This document shows positions 53,901 to 63,952 of a DNA stretch of 64,000 nucleotides, piece by piece. The first letter of the stretch is position 1; every line of letters begins with the position of its first letter. Under the pieces are notes generated by a model. It was given only the letters and a program-made list of their open reading frames with translations. It did no database searches and was not told the DNA's origin. The stretch is from Chrysaora quinquecirrha (Eukaryota > Cnidaria > Scyphozoa > Semaeostomeae > Pelagiidae). A program made the translations under genes and the position numbers. Location of the stretch: contig JACTAT010000010.1 of the NCBI GenBank assembly GCA_014526335.1, forward strand, positions 4,699,282 through 4,763,281. Direction: 5' to 3'.

Positions 53901-56900
53901 CTTGCTGAAGGTGCTCATAATGTTCATGGGGAACCAGTCACTGCCGGACATGTCAAAAACGTTAGTAACATAAAAATTTTTTTGAATTTTTCCTCTCAAG
54001 CCTACATATTTTATTATTTAGAACGAAAACCAGACTTGTTAGGTTTTTTGAGTTTCTTACAAACCTATACAATCATCATCTACACTAATTCGTTGAGTTA
54101 ATAGCGTAACATCATTTGAACTGACTTTATAAAACCCATTCCATTTTTAATTTTTCTCTGTATTTTTGCCTTATTTGTAGTTAGTGTTGAATTCTAATTG
54201 AATCCTTTCCAATATAGCTGATTGCAGACAAACTTGGTTACGACACAAGGGTTACCGTTCTTGGACATGTGCAGAGGGAGGAGCACCTTCGGCCTTCGAT
54301 AGATTGCTGGTATGTTCAGACATCTTGAAAATGATCTGTACAGATTTTACTGTAGAAGATGGTTCGAAATTTATTTATTTAGATAGCTGTTATTTTGTTT
54401 ATATCTTTTATTTTACCTATATTTATAAGACTATATTTTTCGGGTTTTTTTTGTTACAATCTCGTTTCACCCCAAGGCTGAAGGGTTGAGAACCACTAGG
54501 GGCTAAGGCTCTATCCACAGCCCCCATCATCTCTAACAAAGGTTACCAGGGCTTTAGCTGATACCCTACACCTTTTTCGTATAAGAAATTCTTCATAAGA
54601 AACCCAGAATGGAATTGCGAAAAATTTAAGAAACTCCAGTATTGGTGAAATTTTACCTAAGAAACTTTTCACCTCAATCTGCAAAATATTCCTTATATTT
54701 TACTTGTTTTGTCTGAAATAAAGTATTTTATGGTGCAAACCAATTGGAGAGCCATATTCATTCAAGTACGATCGATAGATGATTTTGAATCATCGTTCAG
54801 ATAGAATTACTATGTCAAAATATAAATATTTTAAAAATCCTAAGAAACTTTCAGTGCTAAAAATCTGAAAGTTTTTAGAAACTTTAAATTCTTGAACAAC
54901 TGTTTAGTTTCTTATAAAAAATTACGCGTACTACTTGATTCTCTTGTTCAGTAAGTTAGGTGTAGTTAGGTGTAGCTTCTGGGGGTTCCTTCCCGCGGTG
55001 TCGACGCCATCCCATTCTTTGTGGTGTGCGTCGCTTCCGACCTCACTGGGAAGGTACGATTGTCTTGTTTTTGTTTTTATCCTGCAGATAGAGTATAATT
55101 GTAAATGTATTCTTTTTTAGGTTTATTTAAAATATTTTTATTAGGGTTGTAGGCCTAATTTAGCTGTAATTCAGCTATATCTGTGTAAATAGCCTACGTA
55201 AAATAAATTAATGATGATGATGATGATAAGTAATATTTTTGTCTTACGTTAGAAATATTTCGTTTTTAGGCAACTAGATTAGGAGCAAAAGCTGCGTTGA
55301 CCGTTCTAGAAGATACGGACAACGACAAACCACCTCAAGTTGTGTGCCTTGATGGAAATCAAATTGTCAAAAAGAGCTTGATGGAATGTGTCGAACAGGT
55401 TTGAAAAATGTCTTGCTACGTTACTTCTTACTGCAATCCTTGTCAAAAAGACTGGGACACTTCCATGCCCCCCATGTTGATGAAATTATGCTCTCAATTG
55501 CCCCGCAATAGAGGTTTCCGCAAAAGATGGCGGCCGTTTCTGTCAATCCCTTGTTTTTCTTAAGATTTTTCGAAGGGAATTCTGGGAATAATTTCCTTAG
55601 CTACAAATTCAACGTTTGGAGCTATGTAAAAAGCGTAACTAAGGAAATTATTCCCAGAATTCCTTTCGAAAATCCTTAATGAAAACAATAGGCAAAAACG
55701 GCGGCCATCTTTTGCGGAAGCGTCTATTGAATGGGAGGGTGTATAATAATCCAGATGTGGATTTCTGATTTGATTACTTGGCTTCCAGTCAAAAATAACA
55801 CCAGGGGACATAATTTCAAAGTTGTACTAGAAAAACGTCGCCTCAATATACGTAAACAGCCTTACTCACAAAGAGTCGTCAATGATTGGAATAGACTACC
55901 TTCTAATGTTGTCAATGCCAAGGATGTTTTCACATTTGAAAAATTATATGACTGTTTGAACAAGAACACGCAGTATGTGTTTGAGCTGTAAATCTGTTAC
56001 GCAGGGTATTATAGGCTTCTGCCTTCCAGCCCTTTTTCACTTTATATTATATTATTATTATATAAAATCGGACTACCATTGGTTAACTTATTTGCTGGCT
56101 GTTCCTCGACTTATCAAGGAACGAAAACTGTTGTCCTCCTCCTCCTCAATGTCATGTTTTTATTGTGATGCTTTCAATCAGACAGCAGTTAAAGAAGTCC
56201 CCAGCACTCTGATACAGTAACCGTACCGTGTAAGTAGCGAAAAAAAATCATAAAATTGAAATTGATAAGCAACTCTTTCTCAAAACCCTCGTGTTGATAC
56301 TAGACTTATTACAAGAGTCGTAGTTAACGCTATTGAGTCTATGCTGGACGCTCAAACTACGACTCATAACTTTTCAGCAGAAAAAGTGGTCAAAACCGTT
56401 GAGCCTCGTTTCCAAAAAAGTCAAATGGCGCGAAAGAGCGAACGCAATGGCGCGATTTCAATGGAAAGCTGCGAGGGCTGCGAGCCTGCAAGAATCTGCC
56501 TAGAAATTCACATTTTTAGGAGGATAAATGCAAAAATAGGATATAATTACAAAGAAGGAAGTTTACCTGCTTACAAAAGTAATTGCATGTATATAAAAAA
56601 TGTCCCAAAAATATTTCTCAACTGAGGTTACGCGGCCCCGGGCACACGAAATCTGGGCTTCGGTGCCCAACAGCTGGAAAATCTTATAGGATAATTTCAT
56701 TGACTCGAAATTTAAGTTAAAGGCTCCATTATTCAAAATTTGATGAATTATGATTCAAGAAAACTACGAGGTTGAGATTTAGCATATTTAAGAAGAAAAT
56801 TTAAATAGTACAGCGATCAAATGCAAAAGGTTTTATACAATTTTTCAATCACTAATTTTCTCTCAAGATGAAGCCGAGGATGAAGCATTAAAACTTTTAT

Positions 56901-59900
56901 TTTATGGAAAAACTTTGGCTGAAGTTTTGACTTCCAAAGGAGAAAACAGATAAAAGTACCGATTTTCAGGCGAATGAATCTTTTCAGGAACAAAATGATC
57001 AAGTTGGAAAGAACTAAGGAATTATCTGAAAAATTATCTGGACATGTTTTCCTTTCTAATTTATTGACGACACGAAAATGCTCGGCAACTGAGCGAAACA
57101 TTTGAATTTAACTTTTCCGTTGTACTATACTTTTGTTAAAGGTTTCTGCTGAATCTAGCCAATTTAGTGTTCCATTAAATGTCCTATCAGTACCCAAATA
57201 TTTTCATACAAAAAAACAATTTTGAATTCACCAACCTGAAATCTCATCTCGGGAACATTAAAATCTGTTTTCTCGGTTCTGTTTAAAGCATAACTTTCAT
57301 TGAAAACAACATACACATTATTTGAAGTAATGTGTACACTTAAAGCCATTTGTCGTTCTCCTTATCTGCAATATTTAAACTTTCTTCAGAAATAATAAAA
57401 CCCTAATAAAACTGCTCCAAGTTTGTTTTTGTGAAAGCTGTGGCCGAAAGTCGCTTGAATCTTTGACATGAAATCGAGGAAAAGGTGGGAGAAGATGATT
57501 AGCCAATCAGCGATGGCTCCAGAAAGTTGGAGTCGCTGTCCACTTTTTCACTTTTTCAGCTGAAAGATTATGAGTCCCACTCTGAGCAAACAGCTATATG
57601 GTTGTTGTTGTTGTTCCTGCTGTTTGCGATGAGTGGGACTCAGGTAATCAGTCTATGTTGATACTTGAAAGAGGGTGCATACATGGTAGACGATAGATAC
57701 GGCTTACATGATTGGATAATAACACAATGGCTATTTTTGAAAAACAATTATTTCTCAGCACTGGAATCCTTGTCTATGATTGGAGAACAAATTATTCGGT
57801 GCGAGTTTGCCAGTTTTGCTTGACAGTAATCCGACGTTGGGCAACAAGCTCTTGCCTAAAGCGAGGAACAGGGACGATTTGGTTCTATTTAATGAGTGTT
57901 TGGGGGACTCGTGCAGCTAGTCTAGACGAAAACAACCTGTAAAAAGTACAGCAATCTAATTACTGCTTTTTTCTGAGTACACGAGGGGCAAATCACTTTC
58001 CTTATAACTGGACGAGATTTTTGGGATTTTCACAAAATAACAATAGGATTTTTCAAAAAGTGGACGAGATTTTTTGGAGTGATTTGCCCCTCGTGAGTAC
58101 ACTTGAAGCAAATAGGTGATTGTTGCTGTCTGTGGAATGTACGACGAATGTAGTAAGTTAGTCTATGCATTACAAGAGTCTTACAAATAATCATGTTCTT
58201 TTAGTGTGACGCTATTAAGGTTGCTTATGAACAAAGAGATTTCAAGAAAATTGTTGAACTACGTGGAGGGTAAGCCTCTTAAAAATAAGAAGAATAATAA
58301 GTTTACACTTTCTTCTTTATAAGAGCAGCCTTTTTAAGTAACAGGAAGAGGTTCGGGTCATATTTCTTTACTTTCTCGAAAACTACTTTAGCTAAATCTC
58401 AATAAAGTCTACCAGCGTGAAGCCCTTGCCCAGAAACCCACTTGTAAGCATGCTTTAGAGAAGGGTAGGGGCTGATGAAAAATCAATCCAAAGTATGAAA
58501 CAGGCAGGTTGAAAACGAATACAAGAGTTTGGGACAGACCACTGTAGCTGCACTGACACCATATGCTTTCTCCTTAGATCATTCAGACGAAACTTAGAAG
58601 CTTACAAAACATTGAAACTTCTATGTCCTCCAGAAGGAAGTCATTGCCACAGTGATGGCACTTGTGATGAGGTAATGTTTTGGTGGTGTTTTTTCACAAC
58701 TTGTATCAAGATTGCAAAGCAATGTCTTCTAGAGTAAACACTATTGTTAAGACAGCCCCAGTTATTGGTGTAGAAATTCCAATGTTGATTTGGCTTCACT
58801 TTCTTATTGGTGCATTTCGATCCGCATCTTGGTATAAATTCCGCCTTGGTAAATTGTTTCGGTCTGTTTCTGACGTTCATACTCTGAGGAGTATAAGACG
58901 AAAAAAGCTTTTAAGTATATCCTCAGATGTCTCCGCTGTTTATCACAGTTTTGAAATTTTGTACCACTCAATCATTAATTTCCAGACCAGTGGTATGTCT
59001 GTCTGTAGACTTAAGATGTGATAAGCTATGTGGCTCTTTTGTAGGTCAATTTAATGGGTTGGAATGATGTTGATAGATGGAGTGGACTTGGTGGGTCGAA
59101 CCTCGGGGTTACAAGGTTAGTTTGCGACATAAACTTCCAACATATTTGAACACTAGGATAGATTTTTCCACAAGTGGCATACCACAATAGATGGGATTCG
59201 AACCTGGACTGCATGACCAGAGAGCCAACGACGTTTCCACTGAGCTAAAGAGCTCAATGAAATCGCCAAGTAACTCTCTGAGTCATACAGCCCAGAGCTC
59301 TCCTCCGTTTGACTTTTGTGTTTCGGCTATGTTGAGCCTTCTTTAGCGCCATACATATTTGTACATATTTGTCATGAATGACGTCTATATTCTCATCTAT
59401 TGTGGTATGCCACTTGTGGAAGAATCCAACTTTTCCTAAATTTCCTAAATATTTTTGCGGTGACTGATACGAATTTATCTTACTAGTAAACTTGTTACAC
59501 AAGCCCAAATTATCACAGCAACCACCTTCCATTGTTGTTGTTGAGAAAAGGCTCCTTAGTATAGCGAATTGCTGTGTTTCTTGGTCTAGAATTCTCTTGA
59601 ATCTAGAATCATCTAGGCTTTGGGCAAGTGATTTATTCTAGAAACTGTCTTCAAAACATTAATGCATTATTGCAGATTATTATATAAAATTTATGCATTG
59701 CTGTTTTTGTACAAAAATTTTAATTCCCGTTCAGCCGTTAGCTAATTGACTTCTTTTGCAGGACTTTGCCTGAAAAGGCTGGTTTCGACGCCATTGCCGC
59801 ACAACTATCCAGTAAGGGTATTCAAGGCCTCGTTATCATTGGTGGATTCGAGGTAAGCTGTTAACTCTCTTCTCATAAAGGAGGGATCACAAAATGAGGA

Positions 59901-62367
59901 ACATCATAACTGATTTTTAGGACAATGAAAGAGATTGATAAAGGAAGGAAAATGTCTGGAACATGTCATCTTATTTGCATACTATAATAGCCATACGTTC
60001 ATGTTGCATATTTCTGTCTGTGTGCACAGAGGCCAACGCAGCCAACTATCACGAAGGCCCTGATCAAACGATCAAAGCTTATTGTCAAACATTTAAGATT
60101 GGCAACAAATCATCGTCAACGCCGCGTCATAAATTATTGCTTGACAAGCAAACATAAGCAAATGTTCCTGAGAAAAGTTCCAAAAAACTATTTGATTTAC
60201 GCAAGCAAGAAATGTTTGACATGGTCAAATGGTAAATATTTTCCTTGGCGAAAACATTTCAAGGCTGTCACCCAGATTTCTCGCACACAAGCATCTCCCT
60301 TTAATCTAAATGTGTTAATAACAGTTACTCTTATCTGTCTTTTTAGGCATTCACAAGTGCATTACAACTTGCAAAAGCTCGTTCGTCTTACAAACCATTT
60401 AGAATACCGATTATCGTCTTACCAGCAACGATGAGTAATAATGTCCCTGGATCTCATTTCAGTCTTGGAGCTGACACAACTCTCAATGTTATTGTCGAGG
60501 TAAAGTAGTGTATTTATTATGGTTCTGTTGGAAAACGGGATAAGCAGTGGTTGAAAAAGTGGCAGAAACCCAAAGCTGAACGTAAACATGACATAGATAC
60601 TTGGGCTGTATTCTAAGTTTTTCTATCTATATAGTTTGCTAGACTTATTGCCTGAGCCAGTTATCGCTCACCAGACCGAGACTACACCCAACCGAGATCG
60701 ATCAAACTGGGACTCATAATATCACGGACATTTTCTGGGACTGGCGGGAACAAAAAATTGTTCCCTGTGGAAACGAGGCTGGTTCGTTGCATCGTCACAG
60801 CAAAATATACGAGCCCTATTCGGCATCCGATTTAGTACTAAATGTCGCAAAAAGTTTGGAACAAATATCGGAAAAAGCTGGGTTGGTAAGAGCTTTCTGC
60901 AAACCAAATAGTGAGTTGAGTTTTAAGACGAAGAAACATTGTTATTCACGGTGTTTTAGACCGGTAAATTTAGGCCATTACCACCACTTATTATTTAAAT
61001 CACTGTGTAACCATCAAACTGGGCGATCTAGCAGTAGTTTGAGCGTCTAGCAATTCAATTCAAAAGCGAAACTACGACTCAGGTAATCAGTCTACAACCG
61101 AAGGTCTTGTGACGAAAAAAATGGCGTAGAAGGTCTCTTATGTTGGACTTAAAAAGAGAGCTCTGATATGCTGGAGACATCTTAGGGTGCGCTTATTTGG
61201 GAATTCTACCTCTTCTGTAATCTGAAAAAGTAGACTTCGCAGGCTTCTGACTCCTGTTCCCTAAAACGTACATTCTTGAAAAACGGAAGACTTTGGAGAA
61301 GTTTATTTGGAAACGGAATCTCTGCGAAGTTTGCAAATCTGCCGCTCTGGAGTCAGGAGAGTTTGGAGCCTGCAAAGCCTCGGCTCAAAACTCTCCGATT
61401 TTTGCAAAAGTTGTCCAGAAGAACGGATTTTCGATCTGTCAGAAATCTTGAGAAAAAGAAGAGGCAGATAAGGGTCCCAAGAGACGCTTTTAAATCTTCG
61501 ATTGTATGGGACGTTTCTTGCAATAGAGAATTTGATATAAACCTTTGCCTGTTTATTTTATATATATTTTACGGAGAACTAGACTTAAGAGGCAAAATTT
61601 TTTCAAATGAAATTCGACCTTTTAGGCGTGTGATCGCATTCGTCAATCAGCAAGCAGCTCGCAAGATCGTGTATTTGTTGTGGAAACGATGGGTGGTAAA
61701 TGCGGATATCTTGCAACAATGGGAGGCATCGCTGCTTCTGCAGATGCCGCTTACATCAGAGAAGAACCTTTTGGCATTGATGAACTCCAGGTAACTTCTA
61801 GTTTGATTATTGCAGCAGTGGACTCTGCAATAATGTAGCTCTGGGTCAGGAGAAGATGGGGGTGAAACGGTGTATTTTGCACAAGTCACTAGGATCTTAG
61901 ACCCCATTTACACGAGAGAAACTGATCGGTCGTTGTCCAGCCCGGAGCCAGTTTTGGTTTGAAAAGCCTTCCGTTTTCACGGGAACTCCTAGATCCGTTT
62001 CTGGTTCTATTCGGAGGCAGCTCTGGATCTGTTGAGAAATAGAGTCAGCTCGTCTCTGGCTCTGTTAAGATACCATGTAAACGCTCTGGCTCAGATCCAA
62101 ACTGGTACGGACACGAATCGCACTCAAAGTGAGTGAATAAAGCCTACCAGAACACTTAATTTTTCGGAAGAAATTGAATTTTCTGCCTTAGACTCCCAGA
62201 AGATGCTGCTGTGATAAAATGAAGGAACTTTAAAACAGTTTTGCAGCAAATGGTGTGGTGTAGCGGATGCATTAAATCAAAATCTGTTCGGACAAGAACC
62301 AATCCAGTTTCTCTCGTGTAAACACAGTCTTTGGGCCTCGACGTGATTGTGGCTGCGGCTGCAACCC

Positions 62368-62401
<34 letters not shown>

Positions 62402-63866
62402 TTTATTTTAAGTTGGCTTTACATAGCTGAATACATTAATTAAAAGTTATAGCTAATTTACGCCAACTATTTAAAAAATACTGATCTAAAATACTAGATA
62501 AAATTCTTTAAAACTTATATACATGTGATAAAATTTATAGCTTAAAATGTGATAAAATGTCATAAAATCGATCAAAACTTATTGATAAAAACATGAAACA
62601 TAATCATTCTATAAGAACCCAAGATTTTGGATGAAAGGCCGACATATTTTGCAGAAGCATTCCTCGCCATTCCAATTTTTTATTCTGGATCTGAAATCTC
62701 GAATTGATTCAGCATTTCTAGTATCTCGAGGAAGGGAGAGCCAAAGTTGAGGTCCTCTGTATCTAATAGTCTCGGACCCAAAAATTACAGTTTTTACCCT
62801 AGGTATTTCGAATTCATTATTATTTCTAAGGCTATACATATTTTCTCGCTCCCTAAAGATCTCTTTAATGAATGTGGGGTTTATATTTTTGTGTGTTTTG
62901 AACCACCCTTACCAAATGGAGCTTACTGACACTACGAACTGGATGGATCAAACCACGTGTTCCTTTACTGCGGAACAACTCTCTAGGTGCTAGTAGGCAT
63001 AACCATCTTTCAGGAAAGAGATTTATTTTGAAATTTCCCTATCCATTTACGTTGATGTTTCTGTTTTCGTGTTTGCGTAAACTCTTTCATTATGTTTTCT
63101 AGTATTATATTTTCGTTTCTTTTGATATTGCCTTATTCTTCGTAGGCTGACGTTCAACATTTGATATATAAATTTCAACATACCTCAATTAAAAGAGGAC
63201 TAGTGTTACGGTAAGTCCATTGGTTTAATTGGTTTATTAATTCATTAGTTAATTCATTTACTTATTTTTTAATTCATTTCTTTATTTAAATTTTAATAGA
63301 GCCCAAGAAGCAAACGAACGATACACATGTAAATTTATCACAGCTTTATACGAGGAAGAAGCAAAAGGCGTTTTCATAACAAGAGAAAATGTTCTTGGAC
63401 ATTTACAGCAGGTAACATTTGGAGCATGTTTTCACATGAAACATGTTCCCATATCAAAATTCATGTTCCCATTTCATCGTAAGAGATAGGGACGCTACGG
63501 CTTCCTTAAAAGAAATGCAACCAATTTCAGTGTTTATCTGATCTGTCCCCGTCAATGCTACAGCTTAAAGCATGTTCCCATCCATTATAAGCGTTCCTGT
63601 TGATATGACGGCGTTTCTGTCGCCGACGATATGAAAACCATTCTATGAACACGACAATAATTTTGACCAATCCAGTATATCTTATTCCTACAGATTTTTT
63701 ATTTACCTATTACCCGTAGGAGCTTTTCTGATAAAATTGTTACGAGTTCATTTAATTTTTAAGGGTGGACCACCATCTCCATTCGACCGTCTCTGTGGTA
63801 CCAGAAACGCGATGAAAGCTGTTCACTTTTTGATTTCGAAGATCAAAGAAAATTTGGACGAAAACG
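47984..63866 (+). CDS. PFK: ATP-dependent 6-phosphofructokinase, animal two-domain type (3' end outside window)
   Basis: Phosphorylates fructose 6-phosphate to the 1,6-bisphosphate with ATP; cytosolic, committed step of glycolysis. Exons: 47984-48083, 48379-48452, 49531-49608, 50241-50342, 51251-51338, 51683-51738, 52694-52761, 53096-53137, 53253-53297, 53437-53479, 53685-53750, 53865-53960, 54218-54309, 55270-55398, 58205-58269, 58578-58671, 59045-59115, 59762-59852, 60347-60499, 61626-61790, 63146-63210, 63300-63411, 63764-63866. The catalytic half is well kept: [68 protein letters not shown] and [16 protein letters not shown]. The regulatory half shows [31 protein letters not shown] and [16 protein letters not shown]. 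Exon 13 is one base short (frameshift near 54277). The segment expected between exons ending 58671 and starting 59045, including NVGAPAAGMNAAVRS, is absent. ATG 47984 gives a normal-length N-terminus; the frame is open upstream to 47552. Confidence 0.95.
48488..48860. repeat. element containing an inserted SINE
   Basis: TGGAAAACATGCAAGTTT, AATTAACA-ACAATAGGTC and AAACAATAGG occur on both sides of a SINE at about 48640-48735 (GGTGCTAGCCCCAGCTACGA, GTGTCACACCAAGGGTCAAG, AGATCCTAGCAACTGCCAGG). The two flanks are direct copies of each other, each ending near TTTTCCAACC. It lies in the second PFK intron. Confidence 0.5.
50715..51046. repeat. MITE with AAGGCCCCGG...TAGGGCTT ends and GTTGCA words
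   Basis: Left AAGGCCCCGGTATAATGTTG then CAACATCACA pairs roughly with right TGTTGCATCATTTGGTTGCA then TCATTCGGCTAGGGCTT. ACTAG borders both sides. It lies in a PFK intron. Confidence 0.55.
51895..52152. repeat. MITE-like GC-richer element
   Basis: Shows CGTCCACACCGTGTGCGTTT at the left, GCACACCGTCTTCGAAAAGG in the middle and CACGTGTGGACGGCAGGC toward the right, a pattern of GTGTGGACG words in both orientations. End repeats are weak. It lies in a PFK intron. Confidence 0.4.
52439..52568. repeat. foldback repeat GCTTTTTTCGTCTGACACTCCTC
   Basis: TTTTCGTCTGACACTCCTCT at the left and GAGGAGTGTCAGATCAAAGA at the right are inverted. A related inverted copy (GTCTGTTTCTGACGTTCATA to AGACGAAAAAAGCTTTTAAG) sits at about 58858-58920, in the intron where a PFK segment is missing. 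Confidence 0.6.
54276..54278 (+). other. PFK: one-base deletion (frameshift) in PFK exon 13
   Basis: Exon 54218-54309 is 92 nt, where both neighbouring exons demand a multiple of three. The frame reads VTVLGHVQR correctly, then shifts at a G run (GCAGAGGGAGGAGC). The family motif GGxPSxFDR resumes one base out of frame and runs cleanly to the donor at 54310. One G is missing. Confidence 0.85.
54575..54925. repeat. TTCTTATAAGAAAC-type inverted-repeat element
   Basis: Left CGTATAAGAAATTCTTCATA then AGAAACCC and right GTTTAGTTTCTTATAAAAAA. Inner words TAAGAAACTTTTCACC and CTAAGAAACTTTCAG repeat the theme. It lies in a PFK intron. Confidence 0.4.
54935..55222 (+). mobile_element. candidate LINE 3' tail ending in a GAT repeat
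   Basis: A conserved-looking block (CCGCGGTGTCGACGCCATCC to CCGACCTCACTGGGAAGGTA) is followed by an AT-rich leader and AAATAAATTAATGATGATGATGATG. A trinucleotide tail after a 3' UTR is usual for CR1/L2-like LINEs. No ORF2 remnant is joined to it, so this is tentative. Confidence 0.35.
55506..55729. repeat. 224-bp nested palindrome with GCAAAAGATGGCGGCC ends
   Basis: Outer arms CAATAGAGGTTTCCGCAAAA (then GATGGCGGCCGT) and ACGGCGGCCATCTTTTGCGG (then AAGCGTCTATTG) pair. Inner arms CGAAGGGAATTCTGGGAATA (then ATTTCCTTAG) and CTAAGGAAATTATTCCCAGA (then ATTCCTTTCG) also pair. The whole element is almost one hairpin. Confidence 0.75.
55745..55991 (+). mobile_element. LINE ORF2 C-terminal relic (CR1/jockey-like)
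   Basis: An open frame reads [20 protein letters not shown] and [20 protein letters not shown], then [20 protein letters not shown], to a stop at 55989-55991. TRGHxxKL-K-R---NIRK--FSQRVV-DWN-LP is the standard C-terminus of these LINE polyproteins. It is 5'-truncated and sits immediately right of the palindrome at 55506-55729. Confidence 0.8.
57564..57652. repeat. short relative of the TAGACTTATT element family
   Basis: GAGTCCCACTCTGAGCAAAC then AGC, a GTT run, and CTGTTTGCGATGAGTGGGAC then TCAGGTAATCAGTCTA form a hairpin. The interior is nearly the same as at 3175-3316. Confidence 0.6.
57982..58093. repeat. hAT-like MITE with 8-bp target duplication
   Basis: Ends CGAGGGGCAAATCACT and AGTGATTTGCCCCTCG are perfect 16-bp inverted repeats. 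TGAGTACA flanks both sides (57974-57981 and 58094-58101). Same family as 11097-11229 but with cleaner ends, so probably younger. Confidence 0.85.
58309..58535. repeat. CTTATAAGAA-ended element, copy 2
   Basis: TTCTTTATAAGAGCAGCCTT, GAGAAGGGTAGGGGCTGATG and AAACAGGCAGGTTGAAAACG match the element at 46572-46787. Confidence 0.55.
59165..59435 (-). repeat. tRNA-derived SINE head between inverted arms
   Basis: On the minus strand there are an exact A-box TAGCTCAGTGG (59248-59238) and an exact B-box GGTTCGAATCC (59204-59194). The acceptor stem does not close, so it is not a working tRNA. The unit is bracketed by CCACAAGTGGCATACCACAA at the left and TTGTGGTATGCCACTTGTGG at the right. It lies in a PFK intron. 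Confidence 0.7.
60054..60245. repeat. CAAACATT-family MITE, truncated
   Basis: Begins AAGGCCCTGATCAAACGATC and keeps CAAGCAAGAAATGTTTGACA, but lacks the right terminal repeat. It lies in a PFK intron. Confidence 0.6.
60650..61094. repeat. longer member of the TAGACTTATT element family
   Basis: Left TAGACTTATTGCCTGAGCCA and right TACGACTCAGGTAATCAGTC then TA. The inner right arm has GTTTGAGCGTCTAGCAATTC. It lies in a PFK intron. Confidence 0.5.
61909..62330. repeat. MITE with CCATTTACACGAGAGAAACTG ends
   Basis: Left GACCCCATTTACACGAGAGA then AACTG and right CAGTTTCTCTCGTGTAAACA then CAGTC are inverted. Internal TCTGGCTCTGTTAAGATACC and CATGTAAACGCTC resemble the 36417-36771 type. It lies in a PFK intron. 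Confidence 0.65.
62369..62935 (-). mobile_element. LINE 3' end with ATT-repeat tail
   Basis: The minus-strand frame from about 62930 reads [76 protein letters not shown] and [16 protein letters not shown], ending at a stop at 62609. This is the C-terminal domain of a LINE reverse-transcriptase protein. An AT-rich 3' UTR and an AAT/ATT repeat (62369-62398) follow on the minus strand. It lies in the PFK intron between exons 61790 and 63146. Confidence 0.8.
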
Positions 63867-63952
63867 GTTTGTGAAATTTTTACTTCGTCAATTCCAAGAC
63901 GAAAAATTCATCATTGGCCTAAGCTCCTCCACAACACACCACCCGGGTCCAG

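Noticed and set aside
59190..59260. possible minus-strand tRNA gene (perfect A- and B-boxes)
   Set aside because: No acceptor-stem pairing with the 5' end; a degenerate copy at 47.1 kb shows it is a repeat.
61276..61794. 172-residue plus-strand frame
   Set aside because: Its right half overlaps PFK exon 61626-61790 in the wrong frame and its left half is repeat-like with inverted words (AGTCAGGAG, CTCCTG). No family likeness.
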